Positions 34,236-43,977 of a stretch of 64,000 bases of DNA are shown one piece after another; within the stretch, counting starts at the first letter, position 1, and the number at the start of each line of letters is the position of its first letter. Source of the DNA: CAILUG01 sp903844415 (GTDB lineage Bacteria; Pseudomonadota; Gammaproteobacteria; Pseudomonadales; Pseudohongiellaceae); contig CANJTS010000007.1 in assembly GCA_947477655.1 (NCBI GenBank), positions 112,930 through 176,929 of the forward strand, in the 5' to 3' direction. The translations under genes were made by a program, and so were the position numbers. A model generated the notes under the pieces. It saw only the letters and a program-made list of their open reading frames with translations, searched no databases and was not told the DNA's origin.

Positions 34236-35765
34236 ATGCGCAAGTTCTTACTCATGCTCCCGTGGTTTTTGTTTGCATCTCACTTAATGGCACAACTTCC
34301 CGCCACCATTTTAACCCACGATGGTTTTGTGTCTGGCGCCGTCAGCAACAATCCTGCTGTGATGGTATTTAAGGGTTTACCTTATGCTGCACCTCCAGTT
34401 GGTGCAAACCGCTGGCGCGAACCGCAACCTGTTGCTGCCTGGTCTGGAGTGCGTGATGCCACTAAATTTGCACCACGCTGCGTGCAACGCGGTTTTGCAC
34501 CGGGTGCCGAACAAGAACTGAGTAGCGAAGACTGTCTATATCTAAACATCTGGACTCCTGCGCAGACGCAAACTGCCTTACTGCCAGTTATAGTGTGGAT
34601 ACACGGTGGCGGCTTTTTCGGGGGAGCAGGTTCGCTGGCCAGTACTGACGGCAGCAATCTTGCTAGCAAAGGTGCTGTGGTAATCGGTATAAATTATCGT
34701 CTTGGCAGTTTTGGTTTTCTGGCACACCCGCAACTCACTGCGGAATCTCCCAACCACAGTTCCGGCAACTATGCCATGCTTGACATGGTACAAGTGCTGA
34801 CATGGGTGTACGACAACGTTGCAGTGTTTGGCGGTGATCCAGTCAATGTCACCATTATGGGCGAAAGTGCTGGCGCACAAGCTGTAGGCGCCCTGCTAGC
34901 CTCACCCTTGAGTGCAGGTCTGTTTCATCACGCCATCATGCAAAGCAGTTCTTGGCTGGGTTTAAGTATTAGTAAACAAGCTACTCTTGCAGAACGCGAA
35001 AAAGCGGGCGTGGAACAAGTCACAAAATTTGGCGCAGCTTCCATAACAGATTTACGACAGGCTTCGGCGCAACAAATTTTTGACAACTTTAATACTGGTG
35101 GCAGTATCAATGTTGACGGTTATTTTCTAAAGGCAGATGCCACGCAGATTTTTTCCAGCAACAAACAACATCCAGTGGATGTACTTATTGGCTCCAATCG
35201 CGACGAGGCCAATTTCTTTGGCCCAGGCTTAGAGAATGTTGCGGCATTACGAGAATATGCCAACAACCGTTTTGGAGCCTTGGCCGAACAGTTTCTCACT
35301 CTTTACCCGGCCAGCAACGATCAAGCGGTAAACGCTGCCTACAAGCAAGCCTTTAATGATGAAACAGCTTGGTTTATGCGCCGCACGGCTTTGTATCAAG
35401 GTGAGCGTGGTCTTGGTTCTTATGTGTACTTTTTCACTCATGTGCCTCCCGGTCAGGAGACACGTGGAGCAACTCATGTTGCTGAATTGGCATATGTGTT
35501 CAATCAACAACAAGAAAAATGGACTGAGGTTGATCGCCTCTTAGCTGACCAGATGTCAAGTTACTGGATCAATTTTGCGACTCGTTCCAATCCCAATGCA
35601 GCAGGCTTACCCGTATGGCCTGCGTTTCGCAGCAATAGTGTGGGAAGTGTATTAGTGTTGGGTGATGAAGTTGCAACCGAGACGGCCCAAGTGCCATCAG
35701 CAAAAGTCTTGGAGTTTTTTGATGCAGCCTATGCACAACATTTAGAAAGCTTGCCAGAATTGTAA
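34236..35765 (+). CDS. Exported type B carboxylesterase (COesterase)
   Basis: A 509-residue enzyme with a Sec signal peptide (cleavage after MAQ, about 20). EDCLYLNIW (98-106) and GGDPVNVTIMGESAGA (199-214) are the two family signatures. The triad is Ser211 (GESAG), Glu324 (NRDEANFF) and His414 (ATHVAEL), with HGGGF (123-127) as oxyanion hole. Such enzymes hydrolyse carboxylic esters; the substrate is unknown and the location is periplasmic or secreted. AGGAGATCGTC precedes the ATG at 34236, which decides against an upstream start. It appears to be a single gene. Confidence 0.93.
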   Translation: MRKFLLMLPWFLFASHLMAQLPATILTHDGFVSGAVSNNPAVMVFKGLPYAAPPVGANRWREPQPVAAWSGVRDATKFAPRCVQRGFAPGAEQELSSEDCLYLNIWTPAQTQTALLPVIVWIHGGGFFGGAGSLASTDGSNLASKGAVVIGINYRLGSFGFLAHPQLTAESPNHSSGNYAMLDMVQVLTWVYDNVAVFGGDPVNVTIMGESAGAQAVGALLASPLSAGLFHHAIMQSSSWLGLSISKQATLAEREKAGVEQVTKFGAASITDLRQASAQQIFDNFNTGGSINVDGYFLKADATQIFSSNKQHPVDVLIGSNRDEANFFGPGLENVAALREYANNRFGALAEQFLTLYPASNDQAVNAAYKQAFNDETAWFMRRTALYQGERGLGSYVYFFTHVPPGQETRGATHVAELAYVFNQQQEKWTEVDRLLADQMSSYWINFATRSNPNAAGLPVWPAFRSNSVGSVLVLGDEVATETAQVPSAKVLEFFDAAYAQHLESLPEL

Positions 35766-35856
35766 GCGGGGCTAATGTCTCAGTTACAAATTGTATACGA
35801 CTGGGCAGGCCCAGGTGCTGCGGCTAAAGCTTTGCAAAACTGGATCTTCAGAAAAG

Positions 35857-37068
35857 TTATTGTGCAACCGGATCGATACGAAGTAATGCTCCATCTTGTT
35901 CTTCAGTCAATAAATACATTTTCCCGTCCGGACCCATTTCGATATGACGGATTCGTTGCGCCAACTCTTGTAACAGGGATTCACGCGCCCGTTCGTTGCC
36001 GTTTTCATCGAAGAACACGCGCACAAGATGACCTGTTCCTGGAATCTGCCCTACTCTGTTGGCACCGGTAAATACACTGGTAGTCCAAGTGGGGAAATCA
36101 GTGCCTGTATAAAATTCCAATCCCGATGGTGAAATGCCCGGAATAAATGTCGCTATGGGTAAAGTCATGCCTTCCATCCAAGGGCCACTAGAAATAAACG
36201 GCCCGGGATAATCACGACCGTAACTGACCAAGGGCCAGCCATAGTTTGCACCGGACTTGATGATATTGATTTCGTCACCACCATTGGGGCCGTATTCCGA
36301 ATTCCATAATTCACCCGTCACCGGGTTAATGGCCAAGCCGAGTGAATTGCGATGTCCCATGGAAAATATTTCAGGTCGGTAGCCTTCTTTGCCTACAAAA
36401 GGGTTGTCTGCCGGCGCGGTGCCATCATCATTGAGACGTAAAATTTTGCCACGTAAATTATTGCCTTCCTGTGCTGCATTGCCGTTAGATGCACCCGTGG
36501 TCATGTATAACTTGCCGTCACTGCCAAAGATAATACTTGCACCCGAACCACCGTTACCAGGCCAAGTATCGGCAACCAGAATATCTTCTACATCTACCAG
36601 CGCTTCCCCATTGAAACGGGCACGAACCAGTGTTGTCGCAACTTCCAACGGTTCTTCCTGAAGGCGTTTGGTATAGGTCATATAGACCAGTTGGTTTTCA
36701 GAAAATTGTGGATGCAAAAGAATGTCCATCAGGCCCGACAGTCGTACCGCATGTACTGCGGGCACACCAGAAATAGGCTTTGGATCGAGCACACCAGCCC
36801 GAATGATACGTAAATTGCCACCGCGTTCTGTAACCAGAATGTCTCCATTGGGTAGAAAAGCCATACTCCATGGATGCTCCAAGCCTCTCGCCACAACTGA
36901 TACCAAAATTTTTGTCTGATAGGTTTGAATTTCCCAGGGACCTTCACCCAGCGGGGGTGAGCCCTGCGCTTGGACAACAGCGCTGAACATTGTTGACAGT
37001 GTCAAAAAGACCAAACCCAGGGACCATTGTAGGTTTATTTTTGTTTGGTACAGCGGAGCGTTAAACAT
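35857..37068 (-). CDS. Soluble PQQ-dependent sugar dehydrogenase (glucose/sorbosone dehydrogenase, YliI-like)
   Basis: A 403-residue exported six-bladed propeller. A signal peptide ends VVQAQ. ARGLEHPWSMAFLPNGDILVTERGG, LRGKILRLNDDGT, MGHRNSLGLAINPVTGELW and EYGPNGGDEINII are the hallmarks of the GSDH family. The enzyme oxidises aldose sugars with PQQ and Ca in the periplasm. ATG 37068 is chosen because the signal peptide begins shortly after it and GGGAAA precedes it. It is convergent with the carboxylesterase gene. The E. coli relative YliI (Asd) is the nearest match I recognise. Confidence 0.92.
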   Translation of the reverse strand: MFNAPLYQTKINLQWSLGLVFLTLSTMFSAVVQAQGSPPLGEGPWEIQTYQTKILVSVVARGLEHPWSMAFLPNGDILVTERGGNLRIIRAGVLDPKPISGVPAVHAVRLSGLMDILLHPQFSENQLVYMTYTKRLQEEPLEVATTLVRARFNGEALVDVEDILVADTWPGNGGSGASIIFGSDGKLYMTTGASNGNAAQEGNNLRGKILRLNDDGTAPADNPFVGKEGYRPEIFSMGHRNSLGLAINPVTGELWNSEYGPNGGDEINIIKSGANYGWPLVSYGRDYPGPFISSGPWMEGMTLPIATFIPGISPSGLEFYTGTDFPTWTTSVFTGANRVGQIPGTGHLVRVFFDENGNERARESLLQELAQRIRHIEMGPDGKMYLLTEEQDGALLRIDPVAQ

Positions 37069-37303
37069 GGTTTTTTCCCGTCTTTGCCTTAGTTGAAGTT
37101 CCTGTTTTTTAGGGTGCAGATATTCATATAGAATTTGTGTTGCGACACTGGTTGCAAACGATGATAACCCTATCAAGCTTGGAATTAGAAGCGCATTTGA
37201 TGAGCATGTCGAATTAAACCAAATGTTTAAGTCACGGGTTCAGATCCGATGCTAAATCCTTGCCTAAAAATTATTGGATTGGAGTTTTAACCACCTAACA
37301 ATG

Positions 37304-37701
37304 TTAGGCTGATATCTGATTGATCCAGTCCTGCAGATTGTAATGATTGCTCACTCGAGTAATCTGCTGGGCTTTTATTTCGAAGAATGTACCAACTCTT
37401 AATTGGTATTGTTGACCTTGTGCAGGTGGCAAGTCTGTGTCGGTGACGAGATAGATGCCGGTAAGAAAAAATTCAACCGCAGCATTTTTGCCATCTGCGC
37501 TGACCATAAACACCGGATTGTGCACCTGCTCCTTGTAACACTTTTCCATATGCCGCAAAAATTCGGCAAATTTTTCTTTACCATGGCGCGCCGACCCTTG
37601 ACAGGGCTCATGCATTACTTCGTCGGAGAGCAATCCCAACATACCGGCATAATTACCAGCATTAAAAAATTGATAATACTGTTCTAAAATTGTAAGCATA
37701 T
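37304..37701 (-). CDS. NTF2-like/SnoaL-fold protein
   Basis: A 132-residue protein of the nuclear-transport-factor-2 superfamily: LEQYYQFFNAGNYAGMLGLLSDEVMHEPCQGSARHGKEKFAEFLRH is the typical helix-helix-strand start, and the strands AAVEFFLTGIYL and YQLRVGTFFEIKAQQITRVSNHYN follow. Members can be steroid isomerases, lyases or binding proteins; no catalytic set is clear here. ATG 37701 is chosen because GGAAGA lies 7 nt upstream; a TTG five codons earlier is less likely. It is downstream of the quinohemoprotein gene but separated from it by a terminator. Confidence 0.8.
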
Positions 37702-37716
37702 TAATTTCTTCCAATA

Positions 37717-37749
37717 AAAAAAGAGGATCGTGTTACCAACCGACCCTCT
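37717..37749 (-). terminator. Rho-independent terminator after the second quinohemoprotein gene
   Basis: On the minus strand the stem formed by 37724-37731 and 37742-37749 (one A/C mismatch, 10-nt loop) is followed by T7. It lies about 75 nt beyond the dehydrogenase stop and just upstream of the NTF2-like gene's ribosome site. Confidence 0.7.
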
Positions 37750-37823
37750 TGAGTTTGTGCAACTGGTGTTCTCAGCAGTTACTAAGTTAAACAGGAGAGG
37801 CTTGTTTACCGCTCCTGTGAGAA

Positions 37824-39953
37824 TTATTGAGCAGGTGGAACGGGAGTTGTATCACGTGCTTCGATCGCTCTGTCTATCATGTATGCGCGCACCAGTGCAG
37901 TATCAGCTGTAGTTAATTGCCCCGCAAAAGATTTCATGCCTTGTTCTGCACGTAAACCCAGCAGAACTACTTGATCAAAAGCGTCTTGGCTTGCGAGCAA
38001 GGGTGAACGCCGTAAATCTGGGAACATGCCGCGACTGGCTCCACCATTGCCATGGCAGAGAGAACAGGTGCCGCCGTATATCACGCCACCTTGAGCTATA
38101 TCAGCTGCAGATGCAGTTTGTTCTGGTGGTGCAAAGGGTGGCTGTGTGTACTCTGCATTAGGAGGTAACTGAGCTGTGCCGCCGATTTTGAAGACTAGGA
38201 TACGGGCATGAGTTGGCGCGTAATAACCGTTCTGTGAATTCCCCCCTACTACTTGTGCTATGTATTGCTCACTGTCGAGTTCAAATGATACTGAACCTGC
38301 AGTGATGCCAGCTTGAATCGGATAGGACCAGACTTGTTCACCGGTATCCGCACGAAACGCTAGCATTTCCTGCATTACCGGGTTGCCGGAGAAGACCAGA
38401 CCACCAGCGGTTGCCAGAGTTCCCACCGAAGACCCAGTAGGACGTGAAGAGCTCCACACTTCTTTGCCTTGCACAGGATCCCAAGCGATTAATTTGGTAA
38501 CACCGCCTCTGGCAATAGTATTGCCTGGTGCGTCATAAGCCGCATCACCACCCGTGAAATCCACCGCTAAACTGAAATCACCTCTTGTGGCATCGGGATT
38601 CGCTGTATAGGCAATGCTGCTTTCACGACCCGGGATGTACAACAACTTTGTTAATGGGCTATACGACATCGGATGCCACGAGTGAGCTCCACCCGGGCCG
38701 GGCTGTGCGATACGTGGCCCTTCGTTTTTGGTGTATTGGGCGGCTTGGTTAATGATGGGACGACCCGTCGCCAGATCGTAACCAGTAGTCCAGTTGACCG
38801 GCACAAATGGCTCAGCTACCAGTAACTCTCCGGTAGTGGCATCCATCATGTAGTAATAACCACTCTTGGTTGCCTGCATGGCAACGTGACGACTTACGCC
38901 ATTAATATCCAGATCAGCCAACATGATTTGTTGTACGGCATCGTAGTCCCATTCTTCTGCTGGAATTTCCTGAAAATGCCATTTGTATTCACCCGTATCT
39001 GCGTCAACCGCCACCACGGAAACTGTGAATAAATTATCACCGCCCTGAGGGCTGCGCACTGCGGCATTCCACGGCGAACCATTGCCAACGCCAAACAGAA
39101 CAGAATTGGTTTGTTCATCATAGGTGATTGCATCCCAGGTGGATCCACCACCACCTTTTTCCCACCACGAACCTGACCATGTACCCGCGGCCATTTCCAT
39201 TGCTGCACTTTCGAAACCATCGGCTGGGTTACCGGGCACCGTGTAAAAGCGCCAGATTTGTGCGCCGGTTTCAGCATCGTAAGCGCCGACGTAACCTCGA
39301 TAAATATATTCAGCCCCGGCGTTACCAATAAAGACTTTGCCATTGGCAACCCTTGGTGCACCAGTCATTGTGTAGAACTTAGTTTGATCGGTAGTGACAG
39401 TTGTCCACACTACATTGCCAGTTGCTGCATCCAGAGCGATTAAGCGGCCATCGTAGGCAGCGACATAGATTTTGCCATTCCAAGCAGCCAGACCTCGGTT
39501 AACAACATCGCAGCAGCCACGGGCACCAAACTCACCAGACACTTCTGGATCGAAATGCCACAGCAGTGCACCGCTGCGTACGTCATAGGCATTTACTTTG
39601 CTCCAGGACTCGGACACATAAAGCACTCCATCAATTACCAGTGGAGTGGATTCTTGTCCACGATTGGTACCAAAATCGGCAAACCAGGCTAAACCGAGCT
39701 GGCCGACAGTTTCTGGTGTTAGTTGTGTTAATGGGCTGTAGCGTTGTTCCATATAAGTGCCACCGTAGGTCATCCACTGGCCTGGTTCTGTTTCGGCATT
39801 TTCCAAACGGGTTTCACTGACTGCGGCAAAAGTGGAAACTGCAGGTGCTGCCGATTGTTCCACTGCTGTTGTGTTGCTGGCGCTATTGCCACCACCACAG
39901 GCTGTTAGCAAAGCCGACAGTAATGAAAAGGTTAAAAATCTGGACGCGGGCAT
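37824..39953 (-). CDS. Lipoprotein quinohemoprotein alcohol dehydrogenase (type II), lanthanide-type active site
   Basis: A 709-residue paralogue of the 25143-27293 protein. Lipobox LLTAC (Cys19), PQQ propeller (about 55-590) with GCCDVV vicinal disulfide (147-148), C-terminal cytochrome c with CSLCH (630-634) and Met673. The catalytic Asp336 is in EEWDYDAVQ, and the residue two after it is Asp338. An Asp at this position is the marker of lanthanide-dependent PQQ dehydrogenases (XoxF, PedH type), so rare-earth use is predicted by inference. A periplasmic alcohol or aldehyde oxidase anchored to a membrane. SD AAAGG precedes the start. Ends at a terminator. Confidence 0.93.
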   Translation of the reverse strand: MPASRFLTFSLLSALLTACGGGNSASNTTAVEQSAAPAVSTFAAVSETRLENAETEPGQWMTYGGTYMEQRYSPLTQLTPETVGQLGLAWFADFGTNRGQESTPLVIDGVLYVSESWSKVNAYDVRSGALLWHFDPEVSGEFGARGCCDVVNRGLAAWNGKIYVAAYDGRLIALDAATGNVVWTTVTTDQTKFYTMTGAPRVANGKVFIGNAGAEYIYRGYVGAYDAETGAQIWRFYTVPGNPADGFESAAMEMAAGTWSGSWWEKGGGGSTWDAITYDEQTNSVLFGVGNGSPWNAAVRSPQGGDNLFTVSVVAVDADTGEYKWHFQEIPAEEWDYDAVQQIMLADLDINGVSRHVAMQATKSGYYYMMDATTGELLVAEPFVPVNWTTGYDLATGRPIINQAAQYTKNEGPRIAQPGPGGAHSWHPMSYSPLTKLLYIPGRESSIAYTANPDATRGDFSLAVDFTGGDAAYDAPGNTIARGGVTKLIAWDPVQGKEVWSSSRPTGSSVGTLATAGGLVFSGNPVMQEMLAFRADTGEQVWSYPIQAGITAGSVSFELDSEQYIAQVVGGNSQNGYYAPTHARILVFKIGGTAQLPPNAEYTQPPFAPPEQTASAADIAQGGVIYGGTCSLCHGNGGASRGMFPDLRRSPLLASQDAFDQVVLLGLRAEQGMKSFAGQLTTADTALVRAYMIDRAIEARDTTPVPPAQ

Positions 39954-40050
39954 GGCATTTACCTTTGGTTTATTTTTAATTGAGTTGACATACTCCGACT
40001 TGCTACTCGTTTACTTCCGACAGCTCTTTTTATAATAACGCAATATTTGG

Positions 40051-41802
40051 CTACTCAGCGCCATGCATCATTTTTTTAATCAAGGGCGCAATTAGTAACA
40101 TCACCACAGCTACTCCCATCGCGATATAACCGACTCCAGAATATACATCGATATAGGTAGCTTTAGCTGCGGCTGTGTCTGCCAATTGCCCACCGATTGT
40201 TTCTGCACCCGTAGTAGCAGCAATAATCCCAGACAGGTAATTAGCCAGTCCGCTGTAAAGGAACCACGCGCCCATCGTCATACCGACTGCCTTGACTGGG
40301 GCTAGTTTGGTGACAGCAGACAGCCCAACCGGCGATACCATTAATTCACCGATGGTATGTACCCAGTAAATCAGAAAAATGAAATACACGGCCGTCAGAC
40401 CGGAACCCGACAGCTTTATGCCAGCAACCAAGGCCAGAAAACCCAGACCTGCCATAAATACGCCTAACGCAAACTTTACTGGAGCCGAGGGATTGAGGTT
40501 TTTACGTGCAAGTGCCACCCACATCCATGCCATGATGGGTGCAAAAATCACAATGAACAACGCGTTAAGAGCCTGGAATACTGGCGATGGCACTGACCAA
40601 CCTAGCATGGTGCGATCCACCAGCCTATCGGTAAACAAATTGAGGGAGGAGCCTGCTTGTTCGAATAAAGCCCAAAATGGAATCTGCGCCAAAATAAAAT
40701 AAATGGCAGCCAACATACGGTCACGCTCATCACCATGACAGCTGGTAAAAGAATAACCGATTAATACTGCAAAAATTATCAGCCCGAGAAAACCCACATA
40801 GGCTTCATTTACCAAATGCGCATTCATGACCAACAACATAGAAAATGCAATGATCCCAATGCCGGTCAAGTAACACATCATTTCTACAGTCAAAGGACCG
40901 GCCACTTTTTGTTGCAGGCGGACCATATCGGGTGGTTCTGCTTTGCCTTCAAGCCAGTGCTGGTATTTCAGAAATATGGTTAGGCCAAACACCATCCCTA
41001 TTCCCGCGAGTCCAAAACCATATTTCCAGCCGTATACAATTCCCAAAGTTCCACACAAAACAGAAGATAAAAAAGCACCCAGATTAATTCCCATATAAAA
41101 AATGGTGAAGCCGGAATCGCGACGGGTATCACCAAAGCCATACAAGGCCCCGACAATAGTGGAGATATTGGCTTTCAAAAAGCCAACACCAGCGATGATC
41201 AAACCCAGCGACAGATACATAACATTGAGATAAAAAGTTTCGGTTTCGTTGCGAGTTGTAAAAGCAGCAACAGGGATGGAAGCTGGCAAGCCTACAGCGG
41301 CTGGATCTGTCACCAGCATGAGTGTAGCCCCTTCGTTGAAACTGATAGTGGATTGACCCAGAGGTGAGAGAACAATTTGGTTAGCATCTCCACCGCGCCC
41401 ATCCAGCGCAAGCTGATATTGGGCACCGTTGTACTCCATGATCTGGCGTGAACCACTGCCCTCGAACGCCATTCCGCAATGTCCCAACACAAGCAAAATA
41501 GCGCCAAAGGTTACCGCCTTGCGTGAACCCAAATAGCGATCAGCCAGCGTGCCTCCAATAATGGTCATCACATACACTAAAGCAGTATAGGCGCCATAGA
41601 TCACATTGGAGCGTTCATCACTGAACAGAAAATGCTGTGTCAGATAAAGAATAAGCAAGCCACGCATACCGTAGTAGGAAAACCGTTCCCACATCTCGGT
41701 AAAAAACAAAATCACCAGTCCCCTAGGATGCCCAAGTAATGTTGTGCCTTCCTTGTTAGTGTGAACAGAGTTTGCGGGAGCAGAGTTGCGGCTAGCTGAC
41801 AT
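40051..41802 (-). CDS. POT/PTR family proton-coupled peptide transporter
   Basis: A 583-residue inner-membrane transporter with 12 or more helices. EMWERFSYYGMRGLLILYL (36-54) contains the ExxERFxYY motif of proton-coupled di- and tripeptide transporters; FYMGINLGAFLSSVLCG and the C-terminal SPVGLSAVTKLAP are also POT hallmarks. A hydrophilic insertion of about 60 residues follows the fourth helix (FEGSGSRQIMEYNG onwards), as in several marine homologues. AAGGGTG lies 5 nt before the ATG at 41802. It precedes the quinohemoprotein gene by about 100 nt on the same strand. Confidence 0.93.
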   Translation of the reverse strand: MSASRNSAPANSVHTNKEGTTLLGHPRGLVILFFTEMWERFSYYGMRGLLILYLTQHFLFSDERSNVIYGAYTALVYVMTIIGGTLADRYLGSRKAVTFGAILLVLGHCGMAFEGSGSRQIMEYNGAQYQLALDGRGGDANQIVLSPLGQSTISFNEGATLMLVTDPAAVGLPASIPVAAFTTRNETETFYLNVMYLSLGLIIAGVGFLKANISTIVGALYGFGDTRRDSGFTIFYMGINLGAFLSSVLCGTLGIVYGWKYGFGLAGIGMVFGLTIFLKYQHWLEGKAEPPDMVRLQQKVAGPLTVEMMCYLTGIGIIAFSMLLVMNAHLVNEAYVGFLGLIIFAVLIGYSFTSCHGDERDRMLAAIYFILAQIPFWALFEQAGSSLNLFTDRLVDRTMLGWSVPSPVFQALNALFIVIFAPIMAWMWVALARKNLNPSAPVKFALGVFMAGLGFLALVAGIKLSGSGLTAVYFIFLIYWVHTIGELMVSPVGLSAVTKLAPVKAVGMTMGAWFLYSGLANYLSGIIAATTGAETIGGQLADTAAAKATYIDVYSGVGYIAMGVAVVMLLIAPLIKKMMHGAE

Positions 41803-41886
41803 AAATACACCCTTGATTAACCTTACTGACAGGAAGTTAGACTTTATCCTTGTCCTAAGCAAGCATAGGTAAAGACATGCTTAGGG

Positions 41887-42915
41887 TTAGCCTAAAAACT
41901 GCGCCATACGCTCAAACAACCAATAAGATGCAGGAACACCTATTACATATGCAGCCATCAGGTTGCTGCGCTGCACCAGTAATGTGGCTGAGTTGATGCT
42001 GATTCTAGGCGTAACAAGTCTGGAAACCAAAAAGACCAAACCCACTACTGACACAATAAACAGCATTTGTCCGACTTCGACGCCCAAATTAAAAAACAGC
42101 AAGGATAGCAATATTTCGTTTTGCACCAGACCGATTTCGCCCAAGGCACTCGCAAAACCCAAGCCGTGTAATAGTCCAAAACCAAAGGCGATGAGCAAGG
42201 GATAACGCCAGGTCAGACTGTCCTTATTTTGTACGCTGATCTCGTGCGCCAAAAATACAATGGACAGTGCAATGGTAGCTTCGACAGGCACTACAGCAAT
42301 GGAAATAAAGCCAAGGGCAGATAATGAAAGTGTAAGTGAGTGAGCCAAGGTAAACCCGGTTACCGTGAGCAAAATACGTTTGGGTGTTCTTGCAATCACC
42401 AATAACCCCAATACAAACAACAGATGATCAAAACCACCAATGATGTGGGCAATTCCTAATTGCAAATATTGGCCTGCGACACTGGCAGTTGTCATCTTCT
42501 GTGGAACTGTCCAACTTTCTTCTGTAGGAGCCAGCATGGCTGTGATGTAGTTACCGTCCTTGCTGGTCAGGCGAAAGAAAGCCGACAGCGCAGGATTAAA
42601 CAAGGGATATACCAGTTGCAATTGTTGTCCCGACAAACCATTTACACATGTCATTAGTGCATTTGTTGCAGTGCCCGATTCGGCAGTGCTATTTGCAGCA
42701 CTACATAGCTGAGGCCAGATCAATACAGGTTGGTTGTCTGCTGCAACTGACGGTGGAACTCGCAGGGAATATTGGAAAATGCCAGGCAGTGTTTCTGCGA
42801 TGGTTACAACTATGGGGCGTGCCTCATGGGCCAGCACAAGCCCAGGTACTATCACCAAGGTAAGCAATAACCAGCAACAACTGCGGGTTACATGATGGAA
42901 TAACGATTTGTGCAT
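41887..42915 (-). CDS. HupE/UreJ family membrane protein
   Basis: A 342-residue protein with a signal peptide (LLLTLVIVPGLVLAHEARP), an exported N-terminal domain with a disulfide-capable pair of Cys, and about seven membrane helices. GIAHIIGGFDHLLFVLGLL, FTLAHSLTLSLS, FLAHEI and FGLLHGLGFA are the His/Asp motifs of HupE/UreJ proteins, thought to transport nickel or cobalt. Here no hydrogenase or urease gene is near, so the metal role is inference. ATG 42915 is preferred to an upstream TTG. It forms a pair with the PpiC-type isomerase, a neighbourhood seen with this HupE subtype. Confidence 0.87.
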   Translation of the reverse strand: MHKSLFHHVTRSCCWLLLTLVIVPGLVLAHEARPIVVTIAETLPGIFQYSLRVPPSVAADNQPVLIWPQLCSAANSTAESGTATNALMTCVNGLSGQQLQLVYPLFNPALSAFFRLTSKDGNYITAMLAPTEESWTVPQKMTTASVAGQYLQLGIAHIIGGFDHLLFVLGLLVIARTPKRILLTVTGFTLAHSLTLSLSALGFISIAVVPVEATIALSIVFLAHEISVQNKDSLTWRYPLLIAFGFGLLHGLGFASALGEIGLVQNEILLSLLFFNLGVEVGQMLFIVSVVGLVFLVSRLVTPRISINSATLLVQRSNLMAAYVIGVPASYWLFERMAQFLG

Positions 42916-42990
42916 CTCTTGTAACCTGGTTGACTGGTTATCCAATGTTATGAAAAGTGTAACTCAGCAGTTTATTCAAGTCTGCGTATC

Positions 42991-43890
42991 TTATTCAAAG
43001 ACCCCTGCGTTAATCTGAACCTCGTAATCTCCCACTACTTTGGCTTCTGCTTCCCGCCTGCTTTGTAGCAACGATTCATACTGATAATCATCCAGAACTT
43101 TTGCATGTATTTCCTGCAAGGGCAGAATCATGGAATCAGTGCGCGCCCGCAACAGCACCAGATGATAACCATAACGTGAAGCGATTGGGCCTTGCCAAGT
43201 GGTTTCCGCAGGCACCAGTGTGTTGAGTTTATCCACAAATTCAACACTGAAATTGTTGGCGACAAAATCCCGCGTTCTATCCACATAATTCTGCAAGAAG
43301 GGAAAAGGATCTCCATAGTCGGCTGATTGGTCAAAGGTAATTTGAGAACTGGCTGCCAACAATTCTTCGGCGCGTATTTTGGCTTGTTCTAACCCTGCTT
43401 GCTGTAAGTCAAAGAAAATGTGCGTGAAGTTGTACGCCGCATCAACCCGATAATCTTCGAGGTGAGTTTGGTAGAAATCCTGCAACTGAACTTCGCTTGC
43501 TGTGAAAGGTGCCGTAGTCAGATTCTCGAGTAAAAATTCAACTTTCTGCACCAGTCGTTCACGGATTATGTAATCGCCTGTTTCCATCCCCATTTTTATC
43601 GCTTCACGGTACAGCACTTCTTCACGCACATAATCCTGCACCAGCTTTTGTACATCAGCAGGCTCCATGTCATTAAGTTGTGCATTGAATGTTTCAGGCG
43701 CAAACGACTTAGCTCTGTATTGCATGAAATTCAGCAAGTCAGTGCGATCAACCCTGATGATGGCATCATTGTTTTCTGTTATTGAATCTGCAACTGGTGT
43801 TGCAGTGAACTGGTAGGAAAAAAAAATCAACGCACCTGCAAGCAGGAAATGAAAGAGAGGTTGTTTGGCAAGGGAGGTAAGCATTGGCAT
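42991..43890 (-). CDS. Membrane-anchored PpiC-type peptidyl-prolyl isomerase
   Basis: A 299-residue protein with one N-terminal membrane segment (about 10-28), a SurA-like helical arm (VQKLVQDYVREEVLYREAIKMGM) and a parvulin-type domain (AYNFTHIFFD, then TTWQGPIASRYGYHLVLLR). It would assist folding of exported proteins in the periplasm. The parvulin domain is divergent, so activity is not certain. It lies 75 nt upstream of the HupE-like gene on the same strand; its likely client is that protein's exported domain. Confidence 0.85.
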   Translation of the reverse strand: MPMLTSLAKQPLFHFLLAGALIFFSYQFTATPVADSITENNDAIIRVDRTDLLNFMQYRAKSFAPETFNAQLNDMEPADVQKLVQDYVREEVLYREAIKMGMETGDYIIRERLVQKVEFLLENLTTAPFTASEVQLQDFYQTHLEDYRVDAAYNFTHIFFDLQQAGLEQAKIRAEELLAASSQITFDQSADYGDPFPFLQNYVDRTRDFVANNFSVEFVDKLNTLVPAETTWQGPIASRYGYHLVLLRARTDSMILPLQEIHAKVLDDYQYESLLQSRREAEAKVVGDYEVQINAGVFE

Positions 43891-43977
43891 GCAGTATATA
43901 TAAACTGCTAAGAACGGTCTGTACCAGGAGCGGTTTATAACAGTACGATTTTATTACGATGAATTTCGGCAGGGATC

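Noticed and set aside
37294..37308. Palindrome CCTAACA-A-TGTTAGG at the stop codon of the NTF2-like gene
   Set aside because: Only a 5-bp stem can form once a loop is allowed and there is no T-run. It is too weak to call a terminator or operator.
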